A DNA stretch of 6,696 nt from Deltaproteobacteria bacterium (GCA_016200595.1 JACQEL010000633.1:1-6696), one strand, 5' to 3'; shown: positions 1-6,132, numbered from the stretch's first letter. Translations and numbers: made by a program. Notes: generated from the letters alone by a model not told the origin.

Positions 1-1006
1 ACGGATGGTCCTTGGGCGCCAACTTTTCCGCCACCACCGGATCCTTGACGCGCGCACGGATCTTGTTGCGGACAAACTCAGCAAAGTCCTCGTTGGCCTC
101 CCGGTTGGTCATAATGTCGTGGAAATTGCCCAACCATTTCCTGAACCCGGGTTGCGCCCACAACTCTTCGTACAGCGCCAGTCGCTCTTCTCGCGGGACC
201 TCCAAGGTATTACGCGGGTCGAAGTCGTGCAGAAAGCCGGCCGGGGTTTCGCGACATCTTTTGTGGATTTCCGGGTAGCTGGCCTTGAATTTCTTCTGGG
301 CCTCTGGGGTCACCAGCCCATTGCGCAACGGCGCACAGTAATTCGGCGTGCGTTGGAAGACCGTGAGATGACCGACTTCTTTGGCGATGATCGGGATGAG
401 CTGCACGGCGGTGGCGCCCGTGCCGATGACCGCCACGCGCTTGCCGGTGAAGTCCACCTTTTCCTTCGGCCACCGGGAGGTGTGATAAGAGTCGCCCTTA
501 AAGCTGTCGATGCCCGCAAACGGAGGCGTGTAACGGGCGGACAAGATGCCCACCGCCGTGATGAGAAATTGCGCCCGGGCCCGCTGGCCACTCTCTAACT
601 GGACCTCCCAGCGATTCTCCTTCTCGTCGTAGACCGCCGATTTAACCCGCGCATTAAATTGGATGTCGCGGCGCAGGTCAAACTTGTCGGCCACATAATT
701 GAGGTAGCGCTCGTTCTCGGGCTGACCGGAGAAATGCTCCTTCCAGTCCCACTCTTGCAAGAGTTCCTCCGAGAACGAGTAGCCGTAGGTTTCACTCTCG
801 GAATCGAAGCGGCAGCCGGGGTAGCGGTTCCAATACCAGGTGCCGCCCACGCCGCTGCCATCCTCGTAGCAGCGCACGGAGAGGCCGAGCTGTCGTAGGC
901 GGTACAGTTGATACAAGCCGGACACGCCGGCGCCGATCACAATCGCGTCAAAGTGGTCGACCGCTCCGGTCTCGGTCGCTGGTGTAGTTGGTTGAGCATG
1001 TGCCAT
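1..1006 (-). CDS. Baeyer-Villiger flavin monooxygenase (cyclohexanone/phenylacetone monooxygenase-like), 3' end beyond the window
   Basis: The predicted enzyme uses FAD, NADPH and O2 to insert oxygen next to a ketone, giving an ester or lactone. The first 335 residues are present; family members run to about 540. Visible in order: FAD-binding GAGVSG at residues 25-30 with an acidic residue (E48) ending the second strand; GGTWYWNRYPG at 54-64 followed by conserved D68; the BVMO fingerprint FKGDSYHTSRWP at 169-180; and the NADPH-binding GTGATA at 195-200. The fingerprint separates it from plain flavin monooxygenases. The catalytic arginine known in this family should lie just past the left edge (inference). 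The start is the ATG at 1006-1004, preceded on the minus strand by GAGGA. It lies 198 bp downstream of the PNPOx-like gene on the same strand and may share its transcript. Substrate cannot be read from this part. Confidence 0.95.
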   Translation of the reverse strand, partial: MAHAQPTTPATETGAVDHFDAIVIGAGVSGLYQLYRLRQLGLSVRCYEDGSGVGGTWYWNRYPGCRFDSESETYGYSFSEELLQEWDWKEHFSGQPENERYLNYVADKFDLRRDIQFNARVKSAVYDEKENRWEVQLESGQRARAQFLITAVGILSARYTPPFAGIDSFKGDSYHTSRWPKEKVDFTGKRVAVIGTGATAVQLIPIIAKEVGHLTVFQRTPNYCAPLRNGLVTPEAQKKFKASYPEIHKRCRETPAGFLHDFDPRNTLEVPREERLALYEELWAQPGFRKWLGNFHDIMTNREANEDFAEFVRNKIRARVKDPVVAEKLAPKDHP

Positions 1007-1204
1007 AGCTTTCCTCACTTTATATCTTTGAATTTCAGGTCCTTGAACTTGTCGGGTTGTTATAGGATGGACCGCTCCCTTTCTCCCCGCGGCCTCATCA
1101 TGGATCAAAATACCTACACCATGACAAAAATGAAAGGTTGGCAGCTTGAGAAACATGTTGAAGCGCGCCTCGCTCGCCTTCTCTCGGCGATTTGCACCAG
1201 AACC

Positions 1205-1687
1205 TTACTCCGCAGGGGCATCTGCCAGAGATTCATTAAGTGGCGTCACCTTAATGGCCATCGTCTTCCCCGCTGCCACGCGACTAGCACGCGGACGGAA
1301 GAACCCAAGCCAAGCGATCCAGTATTTCTGTTGGTACGCGTTGCCCATGCGTTCGACTAGAGCCAGATCTTCGATAATTTCGGCCTTGCCGGTAAACGAC
1401 GGTCCCTCTTTGCTTCCCACCCAGATGCGCACCGGGCGGCTGCGCTTGATCCGGCGTGCCTTATAGGACGTGGGAGCAGTCGTCAAATAGATGGCTTCCC
1501 CGTCGTAGATAAACCACACGGGTACTGCCGTGCTCCACTCACCATTAGCACGCTGGGTGGCAATGTAGATTTCTTTTTCAGTGTGGAGTTTGGTTTTGGC
1601 CGCCTCGCTCAAAGCCCGGACCTCGCGCACCATCCCCACGAGGCAGAACCCAACAGCAATGAGAAGACCAACAAACATGTTCAGCAT
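1205..1687 (-). CDS. PNPOx-like split-barrel flavoprotein with N-terminal membrane anchor
   Basis: A 160-residue protein of the pyridoxamine-5'-phosphate-oxidase-like family, whose members bind FMN, F420 or heme. The fold is suggested by the run WSTAVPVWFIYDGEAIYLTT (51-70), then SYKARRIKRSRPVRIWVG (74-91) and GPSFTGKAEII (95-105), which match the core strands and cofactor-binding loops of the family. Residues 2-20 (LNMFVGLLIAVGFCLVGMV) form one hydrophobic segment, so the domain is probably tethered to the membrane; this is unusual for a mostly cytosolic family. The frame is open upstream to a GTG at 1771, but the ATG at 1687 is preferred because GGGAGGAG sits 6 bases before it. The gene is divergent from the hydroxylase at 1877. 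It might serve as a redox partner or be unrelated; substrate and cofactor are unknown. Confidence 0.85.
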   Translation of the reverse strand: MLNMFVGLLIAVGFCLVGMVREVRALSEAAKTKLHTEKEIYIATQRANGEWSTAVPVWFIYDGEAIYLTTAPTSYKARRIKRSRPVRIWVGSKEGPSFTGKAEIIEDLALVERMGNAYQQKYWIAWLGFFRPRASRVAAGKTMAIKVTPLNESLADAPAE

Positions 1688-1693
1688 TATCTT

Positions 1694-1701
1694 CTCCTCC
1701 C
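1694..1701 (-). promoter_or_regulatory. Shine-Dalgarno site that fixes the PNPOx-like start
   Basis: The minus strand reads GGGAGGAG, then AAGATA, then ATG. This is nearly ideal spacing and complementarity. It selects the start at 1687 over the in-frame GTG at 1771 and makes the hydrophobic anchor the true N-terminus. Confidence 0.8.
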
Positions 1702-1754
1702 GTATTCCGAGGCAACGACTCCTTAATACGAGCGTTGGAATATCTTGACGCTTA

Positions 1755-1779
1755 CCCAGATCGTTTACCACGATCCGGG
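1755..1779. promoter_or_regulatory. Imperfect inverted repeat in the divergent intergenic region, candidate operator
   Basis: The two arms CCCAGATCGT (1755-1764) and ACGATCCGGG (1770-1779) match at 9 of 10 positions around a 5-base spacer (TTACC). The site lies between the divergently transcribed PNPOx-like gene and the hydroxylase gene, where a shared regulator would bind. The size suits a dimeric helix-turn-helix repressor such as TetR or MarR, but no regulator gene for the cluster is in the window. It could also be a chance palindrome. I see no convincing sigma-70 -35/-10 pair close by. Confidence 0.4.
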
Positions 1780-1876
1780 TTGGCTTGTCGAACCGCGCAA
1801 AGATGCGTACTCAGAAGTCAGGAAGTTTGTTGCAGATCTAAGGGACGGAACGCAAGAGTGAGAAGGAGGTTCATTC

Positions 1877-3064
1877 ATGGCAATACAGCCTATGTCTCAA
1901 GCCGCGAACGATATTGTGACAGCCACGCAAGCCTTGGCTCCGCTGATCCAGGAATCCCGCAGTGTGATGGAGGCGGAACGACGGTTGGCCCCGCAAGTCG
2001 TTGATGCCCTCAGAGCGCTGGGCGCGTTCCGCTTGGCGGTGCCGCACGCGTATGGGGGCCTTGAACTCGATCCCATGACACAGGTCAGAGTGGTGGAAGA
2101 ACTCTCGCGGATGGATGGTTCGGTCGGCTGGTGCGCCATGATCTCGTCAGCAGGTAGTTTTGCCAGCGCGTTCCTGGCGCCCGCGGTCGCCCAACGGTTG
2201 TGTAGCTCGGCCGATTTCTCGCTTGCTGGCCAGGTCGTGCCAGTCGGGCGGGCCGAGCAAGTTGACGGCGGCTATCGCGTTACTGGTCGCTACCGGTTCG
2301 GCAGCGGCTGTCAACACGCCTCGCTCATCGCCGGGGGATGTGTCGTCTTCGCAGGGGGCAAACCACGCCAACTGGCCCCTGGGCGGCCGGAAATTCGCGT
2401 CATGACGTTTCCGCCCGCAGCGTGCAAGATTCTCGACACCTGGTATACGACCGGCCTCGCTGGCACCGGAAGCCATGATTTTGCCGTCGAGGACGTCTTC
2501 GTCCCATTTGAAGAGAGTTGGAGCTTCGCCGAGCGTCCGCAGTGTTCCGGTACCCTGTATCGTTTTCCGCCGCTCTTTCTGGTGACACATGCCGGGGTGC
2601 CGCTCGGGATCGCACGTGCGGCAATTGATGCCGTTATAGAATTGGCGAGCCAGAAAGAGTTGATGCCAGATCCCCACAAACTCTTCGGCGCGCGTCTGTT
2701 ACGCGAGGAATCGCGCGTCCATGAAATCATCGCGGTGGCAGAAGGAGCCCTGGCGGCGGCGCGGAGCTTTGTCTACTCCAGCCTGACAGATCTCTGGGAG
2801 ACGCTCGGTCGCAGCGAGAAGCCCTCGCCACGCCAGCGCGCGCTGTATCGGATCATGCTCATCGACGTGCACCGGGTGGCCAAGGAGGTGGTTGCCTCGA
2901 TGTATGATCTGGCGGCGACGAGCGCCATCTATCGGAGTCATCCGCTGGACCGGCTGATGCGAGATATTCTCACAGCGTGTCAACATGGGATTGTACACCC
3001 CAAGATGTATCGGCCAGCGGGTCGTCTGCTGCTGGGGCTGGAATCCGGTGACCCGCTGTTCTAA
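1877..3064 (+). CDS. Acyl-CoA-dehydrogenase-fold flavin-dependent monooxygenase (HsaA/DszC/HpaB-C2-like hydroxylase)
   Basis: A 395-residue protein, normal length for the group. Members use reduced flavin from a separate reductase and O2 to hydroxylate phenols, steroid rings, indoles or sulfur heterocycles. Visible: PHAYGGLELDP (56-66) in the N-terminal helical domain; GYRVTGRYRFGSGCQHA (132-148), whose FGSGCxHA is typical of the oxygenase branch; DTWYTTGLAGTGSHDFAVED (187-206) in the beta domain; and a C-terminal helix with RDILTACQH (362-370) carrying the histidine conserved in these hydroxylases. I do not see the typical acyl-CoA dehydrogenase signatures, so a true dehydrogenase is less likely. 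The start ATG is preceded by AGAAGGAGG, 7 bases upstream. It opens a three-gene run with the amidohydrolase and VOC genes. No flavin reductase is in the window unless the divergent PNPOx-like protein serves. Confidence 0.85.
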   Translation: MAIQPMSQAANDIVTATQALAPLIQESRSVMEAERRLAPQVVDALRALGAFRLAVPHAYGGLELDPMTQVRVVEELSRMDGSVGWCAMISSAGSFASAFLAPAVAQRLCSSADFSLAGQVVPVGRAEQVDGGYRVTGRYRFGSGCQHASLIAGGCVVFAGGKPRQLAPGRPEIRVMTFPPAACKILDTWYTTGLAGTGSHDFAVEDVFVPFEESWSFAERPQCSGTLYRFPPLFLVTHAGVPLGIARAAIDAVIELASQKELMPDPHKLFGARLLREESRVHEIIAVAEGALAAARSFVYSSLTDLWETLGRSEKPSPRQRALYRIMLIDVHRVAKEVVASMYDLAATSAIYRSHPLDRLMRDILTACQHGIVHPKMYRPAGRLLLGLESGDPLF

Positions 3065-3130
3065 AGCATAGCGCAGTTCAATTCTGAGGTGTAGTTTGAG
3101 CCTCACAGTCTAGGCAAAGGAGGGCCGACA

Positions 3131-4246
3131 ATGACGAAGATCATCGACGCGGATGGGCATATCGTTGAACCCCGCACGTTCTGGCAGGACTACCTCGAAC
3201 CCAAGTTTCGTGACCGGCTGCCACGCATCGCCAAAGACTCCGACGGTATCGATCGGATCGCGGTCGGAGACAAGATCAACACAAACAGTATCTACGCGCC
3301 GGCCGCGATGTGCATACCAGGGGGCTTGGCCGCTCCGGAACTGGCGCGCAGACTTTCGTGGGACGACCTGCGCCCCGGTAGCTACGATCCGCATGCCCGC
3401 CTCCAGGACATGGACTCGGAGGGCATAGACGTTTCCGTGCTTTTCCCGTCTATCGGCATCGGCTTTGTCGCGATCAAGGACCCCGAGCTCTCGGCTGCGG
3501 CGTGCCGCGCCTACAATAACTGGATGGCAGATTTCTGCCGCGTGGCTCCCGACCGGCTCTATAGTGTCGCGCCGGTACCGCTTCACGACGTCGAGGCGGC
3601 GATCGTGGAAATGCGCCGAGTGGTCAAGGAGCAGGGCGTCAGAGCGGTACTCGTCCGCTCAAATCCGTATAACAATCGCCGCCTCAGTGATCCGGCATAC
3701 GAGCCATTCTGGGCTGAGGCGCAGGAGCTGAACTGCACGATCGCGCTCCACGCCGCTGTCACTGGGGATATGCCGACGGCGGGATTCGACCGCTACCATG
3801 ATTTTTTCCAGCGCATGATCATTTCCCATCCATTGGAACAACAGATGGCCTGCATGGACATGATCTGCGGTGGGGTGCTCGATCGCTTCCCGCGGCTGCG
3901 AGTCGCGTTCCTCGAAGCGGGCGGCGGCTGGATTCCGTACTGGCTGGCGCGGCTAGACGAATTCCACGACAAGATCGGCTACATGGTCCCGCAGGCCAAG
4001 CTGAAACCGAGTGAGTATTTTCGGCGGCAATGCTTCTGCGCGTGCGAGCCGGACGATCTGGCGCTGAAGGCCGCGACCGCCCTCGGCGTGGTGGAGTACC
4101 TGATGTGGGCATCTGATTACCCGCACTATGACTGCCAATTCCCGGGCGCCGTAGAGGAATTGCGCGAACATTGTGCCGCGCTGCCCGAAGACTCGCGGCA
4201 AAAGATTATGGGGGCGAATGCCGCTCGCTGCTACGGCTTGTCGTAA
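3131..4246 (+). CDS. Amidohydrolase family 2 protein (ACMSD-like metal-dependent hydrolase/decarboxylase)
   Basis: A 371-residue TIM-barrel hydrolase of the Amidohydro_2 family, which includes aminocarboxymuconate-semialdehyde decarboxylase and aromatic acid decarboxylases. Likely metal and active-site residues: the N-terminal DADGH (6-10) in place of the classical HxH, H207 in IALHAA, H233 in ISHP, E262 in FLEAGGGW, and D329 in WASDYPHYD. The DADGHIVEP opening is common in a large uncharacterised subfamily found beside oxygenases in degradation clusters. AGGAGG lies 8 bases before the ATG. The gene follows the hydroxylase by 66 bp and precedes the VOC gene by 70 bp, all on one strand, so one transcript is likely. 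It could hydrolyse or decarboxylate a ring-cleavage product (inference from context); the real substrate is unknown. Confidence 0.9.
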   Translation: MTKIIDADGHIVEPRTFWQDYLEPKFRDRLPRIAKDSDGIDRIAVGDKINTNSIYAPAAMCIPGGLAAPELARRLSWDDLRPGSYDPHARLQDMDSEGIDVSVLFPSIGIGFVAIKDPELSAAACRAYNNWMADFCRVAPDRLYSVAPVPLHDVEAAIVEMRRVVKEQGVRAVLVRSNPYNNRRLSDPAYEPFWAEAQELNCTIALHAAVTGDMPTAGFDRYHDFFQRMIISHPLEQQMACMDMICGGVLDRFPRLRVAFLEAGGGWIPYWLARLDEFHDKIGYMVPQAKLKPSEYFRRQCFCACEPDDLALKAATALGVVEYLMWASDYPHYDCQFPGAVEELREHCAALPEDSRQKIMGANAARCYGLS

Positions 4247-4316
4247 CGGTTACCATGGGGAAATGTCCAAACGCGAGTTGCAACCTTGAGAAGATGACCA
4301 CATAAGGAGGCGTCAC

Positions 4317-4970
4317 ATGTCTACTATCCAAGTGCCTGAGCAGTCCGCGCTCGCACCGGTTACGGCGGCGCGGCCCGTCCTACCTGGCATACCGTCGAAT
4401 CATCATCATCTCGCCTACACCACGCACGACACGCAGGCGACGATCGACTTCTACACCCGTGTCCTGGGCATGCCACTCGTCGGCGCCGTCGTCGACGACC
4501 GCATCCCCTCCACGGGCGAGCTGTATCCGTACCTGCATACGTTCTTCCGCATGGGTGACGGCGCGTGTCTGGCGTTCTTCGAATCCCCTGGCGTTCCCAA
4601 GATGCCGCCGACCGAGCACCCGGCGCACAAGACCTTCAATCATGTCGCACTCGAAGTGCCGACGCGAGACGAGGTCGACCGCTGGTACGACTGGCTCAAG
4701 GCCAACGGTCTAGATGTACTCCGGGTCGACCACGGCATCATCTACAGCATTTATTTCTTCGATCCAGTGAACGGCATCCGGCTCGAGCTGACCGCAACGC
4801 TCGACCCGACCTGGAACGAGCACTCCGAGGAAGCGCGGGAAGTCGTCGAGCAGTGGTTCGCGAGCAAGCGCTCCGCTGAGGCTGAAGGGCGCGATGTCGC
4901 CGTTGCCATGCGCGAGTTCACTCAGGCACGCAGCCACCAGACGCACGTCAAGCAGAGCAAGAGTCAATGA
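4317..4970 (+). CDS. VOC-superfamily protein (glyoxalase / extradiol-dioxygenase-like)
   Basis: A 217-residue protein with paired beta-alpha-beta-beta-beta modules of the vicinal-oxygen-chelate fold. Candidate metal ligands are H31 in HHHLAYTT, H109 in FNHVALEV and E157 in GIRLELTA, spaced as in one two-module VOC domain. The first module contains DTQATIDFYTRVLGMPLVG (38-56), typical of glyoxalase domains. The last 55 or so residues after the domain are charged and probably helical or disordered, with no clear function. AAGGAGG stands 7 bases before the ATG. As last gene of the run with the hydroxylase and amidohydrolase, it could cleave a dihydroxylated ring, but a glyoxalase- or isomerase-like role fits equally well. 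The single domain argues against a classical two-domain catechol 2,3-dioxygenase. The stop is followed by GC-rich hairpins. Confidence 0.88.
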   Translation: MSTIQVPEQSALAPVTAARPVLPGIPSNHHHLAYTTHDTQATIDFYTRVLGMPLVGAVVDDRIPSTGELYPYLHTFFRMGDGACLAFFESPGVPKMPPTEHPAHKTFNHVALEVPTRDEVDRWYDWLKANGLDVLRVDHGIIYSIYFFDPVNGIRLELTATLDPTWNEHSEEAREVVEQWFASKRSAEAEGRDVAVAMREFTQARSHQTHVKQSKSQ

Positions 4971-4982
4971 GGCCGGGCGCAG

Positions 4983-5051
4983 ACGGGTGCAGACGACAGA
5001 CCCGTTGCCGCGCCGCAATCCGGCTCGTGCCCCAGGCACCGGCCTGGGGCA
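4983..5051 (+). terminator. Two GC-rich hairpins after the VOC gene, possible transcription terminator
   Basis: Hairpin one pairs ACGGGT (4983-4988) with ACCCGT (5000-5005) across 11 bases. Hairpin two is a perfect 10-bp stem, TGCCCCAGGC (5028-5037) with GCCTGGGGCA (5042-5051), around the tetraloop ACCG. No T-tract follows, so this is not a textbook intrinsic terminator. It may protect the 3' end of the catabolic mRNA or be a repetitive hairpin element. It starts 12 bp after the VOC stop codon. Confidence 0.45.
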
Positions 5052-5074
5052 GCACCCCGGGGGCATCGGGTCGG

Positions 5075-5170
5075 GGAACCTCAAAGCAGGACGTAGACTT
5101 GATTAAGCAGCGTTACGCGGCAGCAAAGGAGCTGGCAAAGCAGGGGCAAGAAAAACCAGAGACACAGTGA
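5075..5170 (+). pseudogene. 3' remnant of a HigB/Gp49-type toxin gene
   Basis: The reading frame ending in TGA at 5168-5170 encodes GTSKQDVDLIKQRYAAAKEL followed by AKQGQEKPETQ. The TSKxDxDLxKxRY pattern is the usual C-terminal end of Gp49-like HigB mRNA-interferase toxins, often written KTxKTSKxDIDLAKxRY. The remaining 80 or so residues that should precede it, including the RelE-fold core, are absent; upstream is GC-rich hairpin DNA with no toxin-like sequence. The piece lies directly before a HigA-type antitoxin, which is the normal gene order for this module. The join is near 5070-5080. A short ORF starting at 4967 reads through it but its first part looks non-coding. Recognition rests on about 13 residues. 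Confidence 0.6.
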
Positions 5171-5192
5171 GTGTGAAGAAGGCTCGGGCAAT

Positions 5193-5480
5193 GTGTTTGC
5201 CGATTTAGGGCTAGAGAATGCCGACGAGCTTTTCACCCGGGCGCAAATGGGGTTCCATGTCTATACCCTCCTCAAAGACAAGCAGTTCAAACAGCGCGAG
5301 ATTTCCGCTCTGCTCGGTATTGCCCAACCGGAGGTCTCCCACCTAATGAACGGCCATTTTAGCCGCTTTACCACCGACAAATTGCTCGATTTTCTCAAAC
5401 GGCTGGACCGCAAAGTCACTATCCGCGTCAGCCCACACAAACCGGGCGAGCCGTATCAGGAAGTTGGGTTTACCCCGTGA
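5193..5480 (+). CDS. XRE/HigA-type antitoxin (HTH_37-like), start uncertain
   Basis: A 95-residue DNA-binding protein of the small XRE family paired with HigB-type toxins; such antitoxins bind the toxin and repress their own operon. The helix-turn-helix spans about 32-56 (FKQREISALLGIAQPEVSHL at 32-51). FADLGLENADEL at the start and FTTDKLLDFLKRLDRKVTIRV at 59-79 are typical of the family. GTG at 5193 is the only usable start in this frame. The codons just upstream still read EEGSGN, and GSGNVFADLG is the conserved family N-terminus. The true ancestral start therefore lay further upstream and has been lost or frame-shifted. AAGAAGG (5176-5182) could serve as a weak ribosome binding site. The partner toxin upstream is truncated, so this is an orphan antitoxin. 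Confidence 0.8.
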   Translation: MFADLGLENADELFTRAQMGFHVYTLLKDKQFKQREISALLGIAQPEVSHLMNGHFSRFTTDKLLDFLKRLDRKVTIRVSPHKPGEPYQEVGFTP

Positions 5481-5542
5481 TGTGGACCGTGTACGTCTTC
5501 GCCCCCGATGGCAATTACGTAGAGCTGTACTGTGATATGGTA
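5480..5542 (+). pseudogene. 3' fragment of a second VOC/extradiol-dioxygenase-type gene
   Basis: From the ATG that overlaps the antitoxin stop, the frame reads MWTVYVFAPDGNYVELYCDM. PDGNxVELYxDM is the last beta strand of VOC-fold ring-cleavage dioxygenases and glyoxalases, with the glutamate as metal ligand. The rest of that protein is absent, and the frame continues into low-complexity, non-coding-looking sequence to a stop at 5657-5659. The corresponding end of the intact VOC protein (FFDPVNGIRLELTA) differs, so this is not a simple duplication of it. It is probably the tail of another dioxygenase gene cut by recombination. The match is about 19 residues. Confidence 0.45.
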
Positions 5543-5895
5543 TCCAAGGCTTTGGGGGGCCGCAGCCCCTCGGGCCGGCGAGAAAACCCTTGGGCAGCGA
5601 GACCGGCGCAGTGGTCAGTCGGGAACCGAAGTGGGATGAAGGTCATATTGTCATGCTGAGAACTCACCCCTGACCCTTGGTAAAGTTACACTGCGTGATT
5701 GCAAGACCTGACCCTAGTTCTCTACCCCGCGTTCCGCAACCCTCGCTTCACCATCCCACCCCAGGATTTAGGGGACGTTGCAGGGAAATTCGGGTTTGAC
5801 ATCGGCGCAAAGCTGCTCCCAATCAGCCGCCACCTGGCGGCCGCGCGAGTATAGGGGACGTTCTTGAGTGAGGGAAATAACTGCGACTGACTCGC
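5543..5895. other. Intergenic stretch with short repeats and hairpins, no convincing gene
   Basis: About 350 bp with no supported gene on either strand. It contains a GGGGC-CGCA-GCCCC hairpin at about 5557-5570, CCTGACCCT twice (5669-5677, 5707-5715), TAGGGGACGTT twice (5769-5779, 5852-5862) and a perfect GCCGCC-ACCT-GGCGGC hairpin at 5826-5841. A 51-codon open stretch (5699-5854, plus) has only a TTG to start it and no ribosome binding site. The repeat phrases recall, from memory, short elements seen near REP-associated transposases, but no transposase is present. It looks like a recombination scar between two module remnants. Confidence 0.5.
5769..5862 (+). repeat. Pair of short direct repeats TAGGGGACGTT
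   Basis: TAGGGGACGTT occurs at 5769-5779 and 5852-5862, and each copy is followed within 20 bases by AGGGAAAT. A hairpin (5826-5841) lies between them. They may be ends or internal repeats of a small mobile or REP-like element; the pair alone does not prove this. Confidence 0.4.
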
Positions 5896-6132
5896 TTAGT
5901 GAGCCGAGTATCGTTGCAGGCGGTCGTAGTACTCGTCCGCCGACTGGAGCAATTCGGGACAGTCACTTTGGAACAACGCCCTCCCTAACCGTACGGCAAC
6001 GTAGGACGCCACGTAGTTAGCAAAGAGATGGTAGAGCACCGGCGAAAATTCCGTGCGCACCGCGCCGTGCACGCGAGGAAAAGGGGCCAGGCCTTGAATT
6101 GTGAATTCCTTCTCCTCATCCCCCTTGCTCTG
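5896..6132 (-). pseudogene. Coding-looking fragment of unknown protein, no start codon
   Basis: On the minus strand the frame is open for 78 codons directly after the parE stop, ending in TAA at 5898-5896. It contains GLAPFPRVHGAVRTEF, then LYHLFANYVASYVAVRLGRA, then a helical tail ADEYYDRLQRY. The composition and codon use look like real protein, with an alanine/leucine-rich helical segment, but I do not recognise the family. There is no ATG; the first GTG would skip the first 20 residues and has no ribosome binding site. It is best read as the 3' end of a gene whose 5' part was replaced by the parDE module. A small imperfect stem-loop (5889-5909) overlaps the stop. It shares a frame with parE, so a read-through fusion is formally possible but unlikely. 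Confidence 0.4.

Noticed and set aside
1059..1064. TATAAC on the minus strand upstream of the BVMO as a -10 box
   Set aside because: No -35-like hexamer at 16-18 bp; a single hexamer is not enough for a promoter.
908..1360. Plus-strand 150-codon ORF across the BVMO start and PNPOx-like end
   Set aside because: It is antisense to two well-supported genes, has a patchy composition and no SD site; a shadow.
2147..2677. Minus-strand 176-codon ORF inside the hydroxylase gene
   Set aside because: It is fully antisense to a strongly supported gene, shows no recognisable motif and has Cys/Trp/Pro patterns typical of shadow frames.
3110..3586. Minus-strand 158-codon ORF inside the amidohydrolase gene
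   Set aside because: Antisense to a gene with clear metal-binding motifs; no family features.
4276..4304. TTGCAA - 17 bp - CATAAG upstream of the VOC gene as a promoter
   Set aside because: The start site would fall on the ribosome binding site itself, leaving no leader; both boxes match only 4 of 6.
4710..5084. Minus-strand 124-codon ORF over the VOC 3' end and the hairpins
   Set aside because: Mostly antisense to the VOC gene; the rest is GC-rich hairpin DNA.
5699..5854. 51-codon plus-strand open stretch
   Set aside because: Only a TTG start, no SD site, no recognisable family; it lies in repeat-rich DNA.
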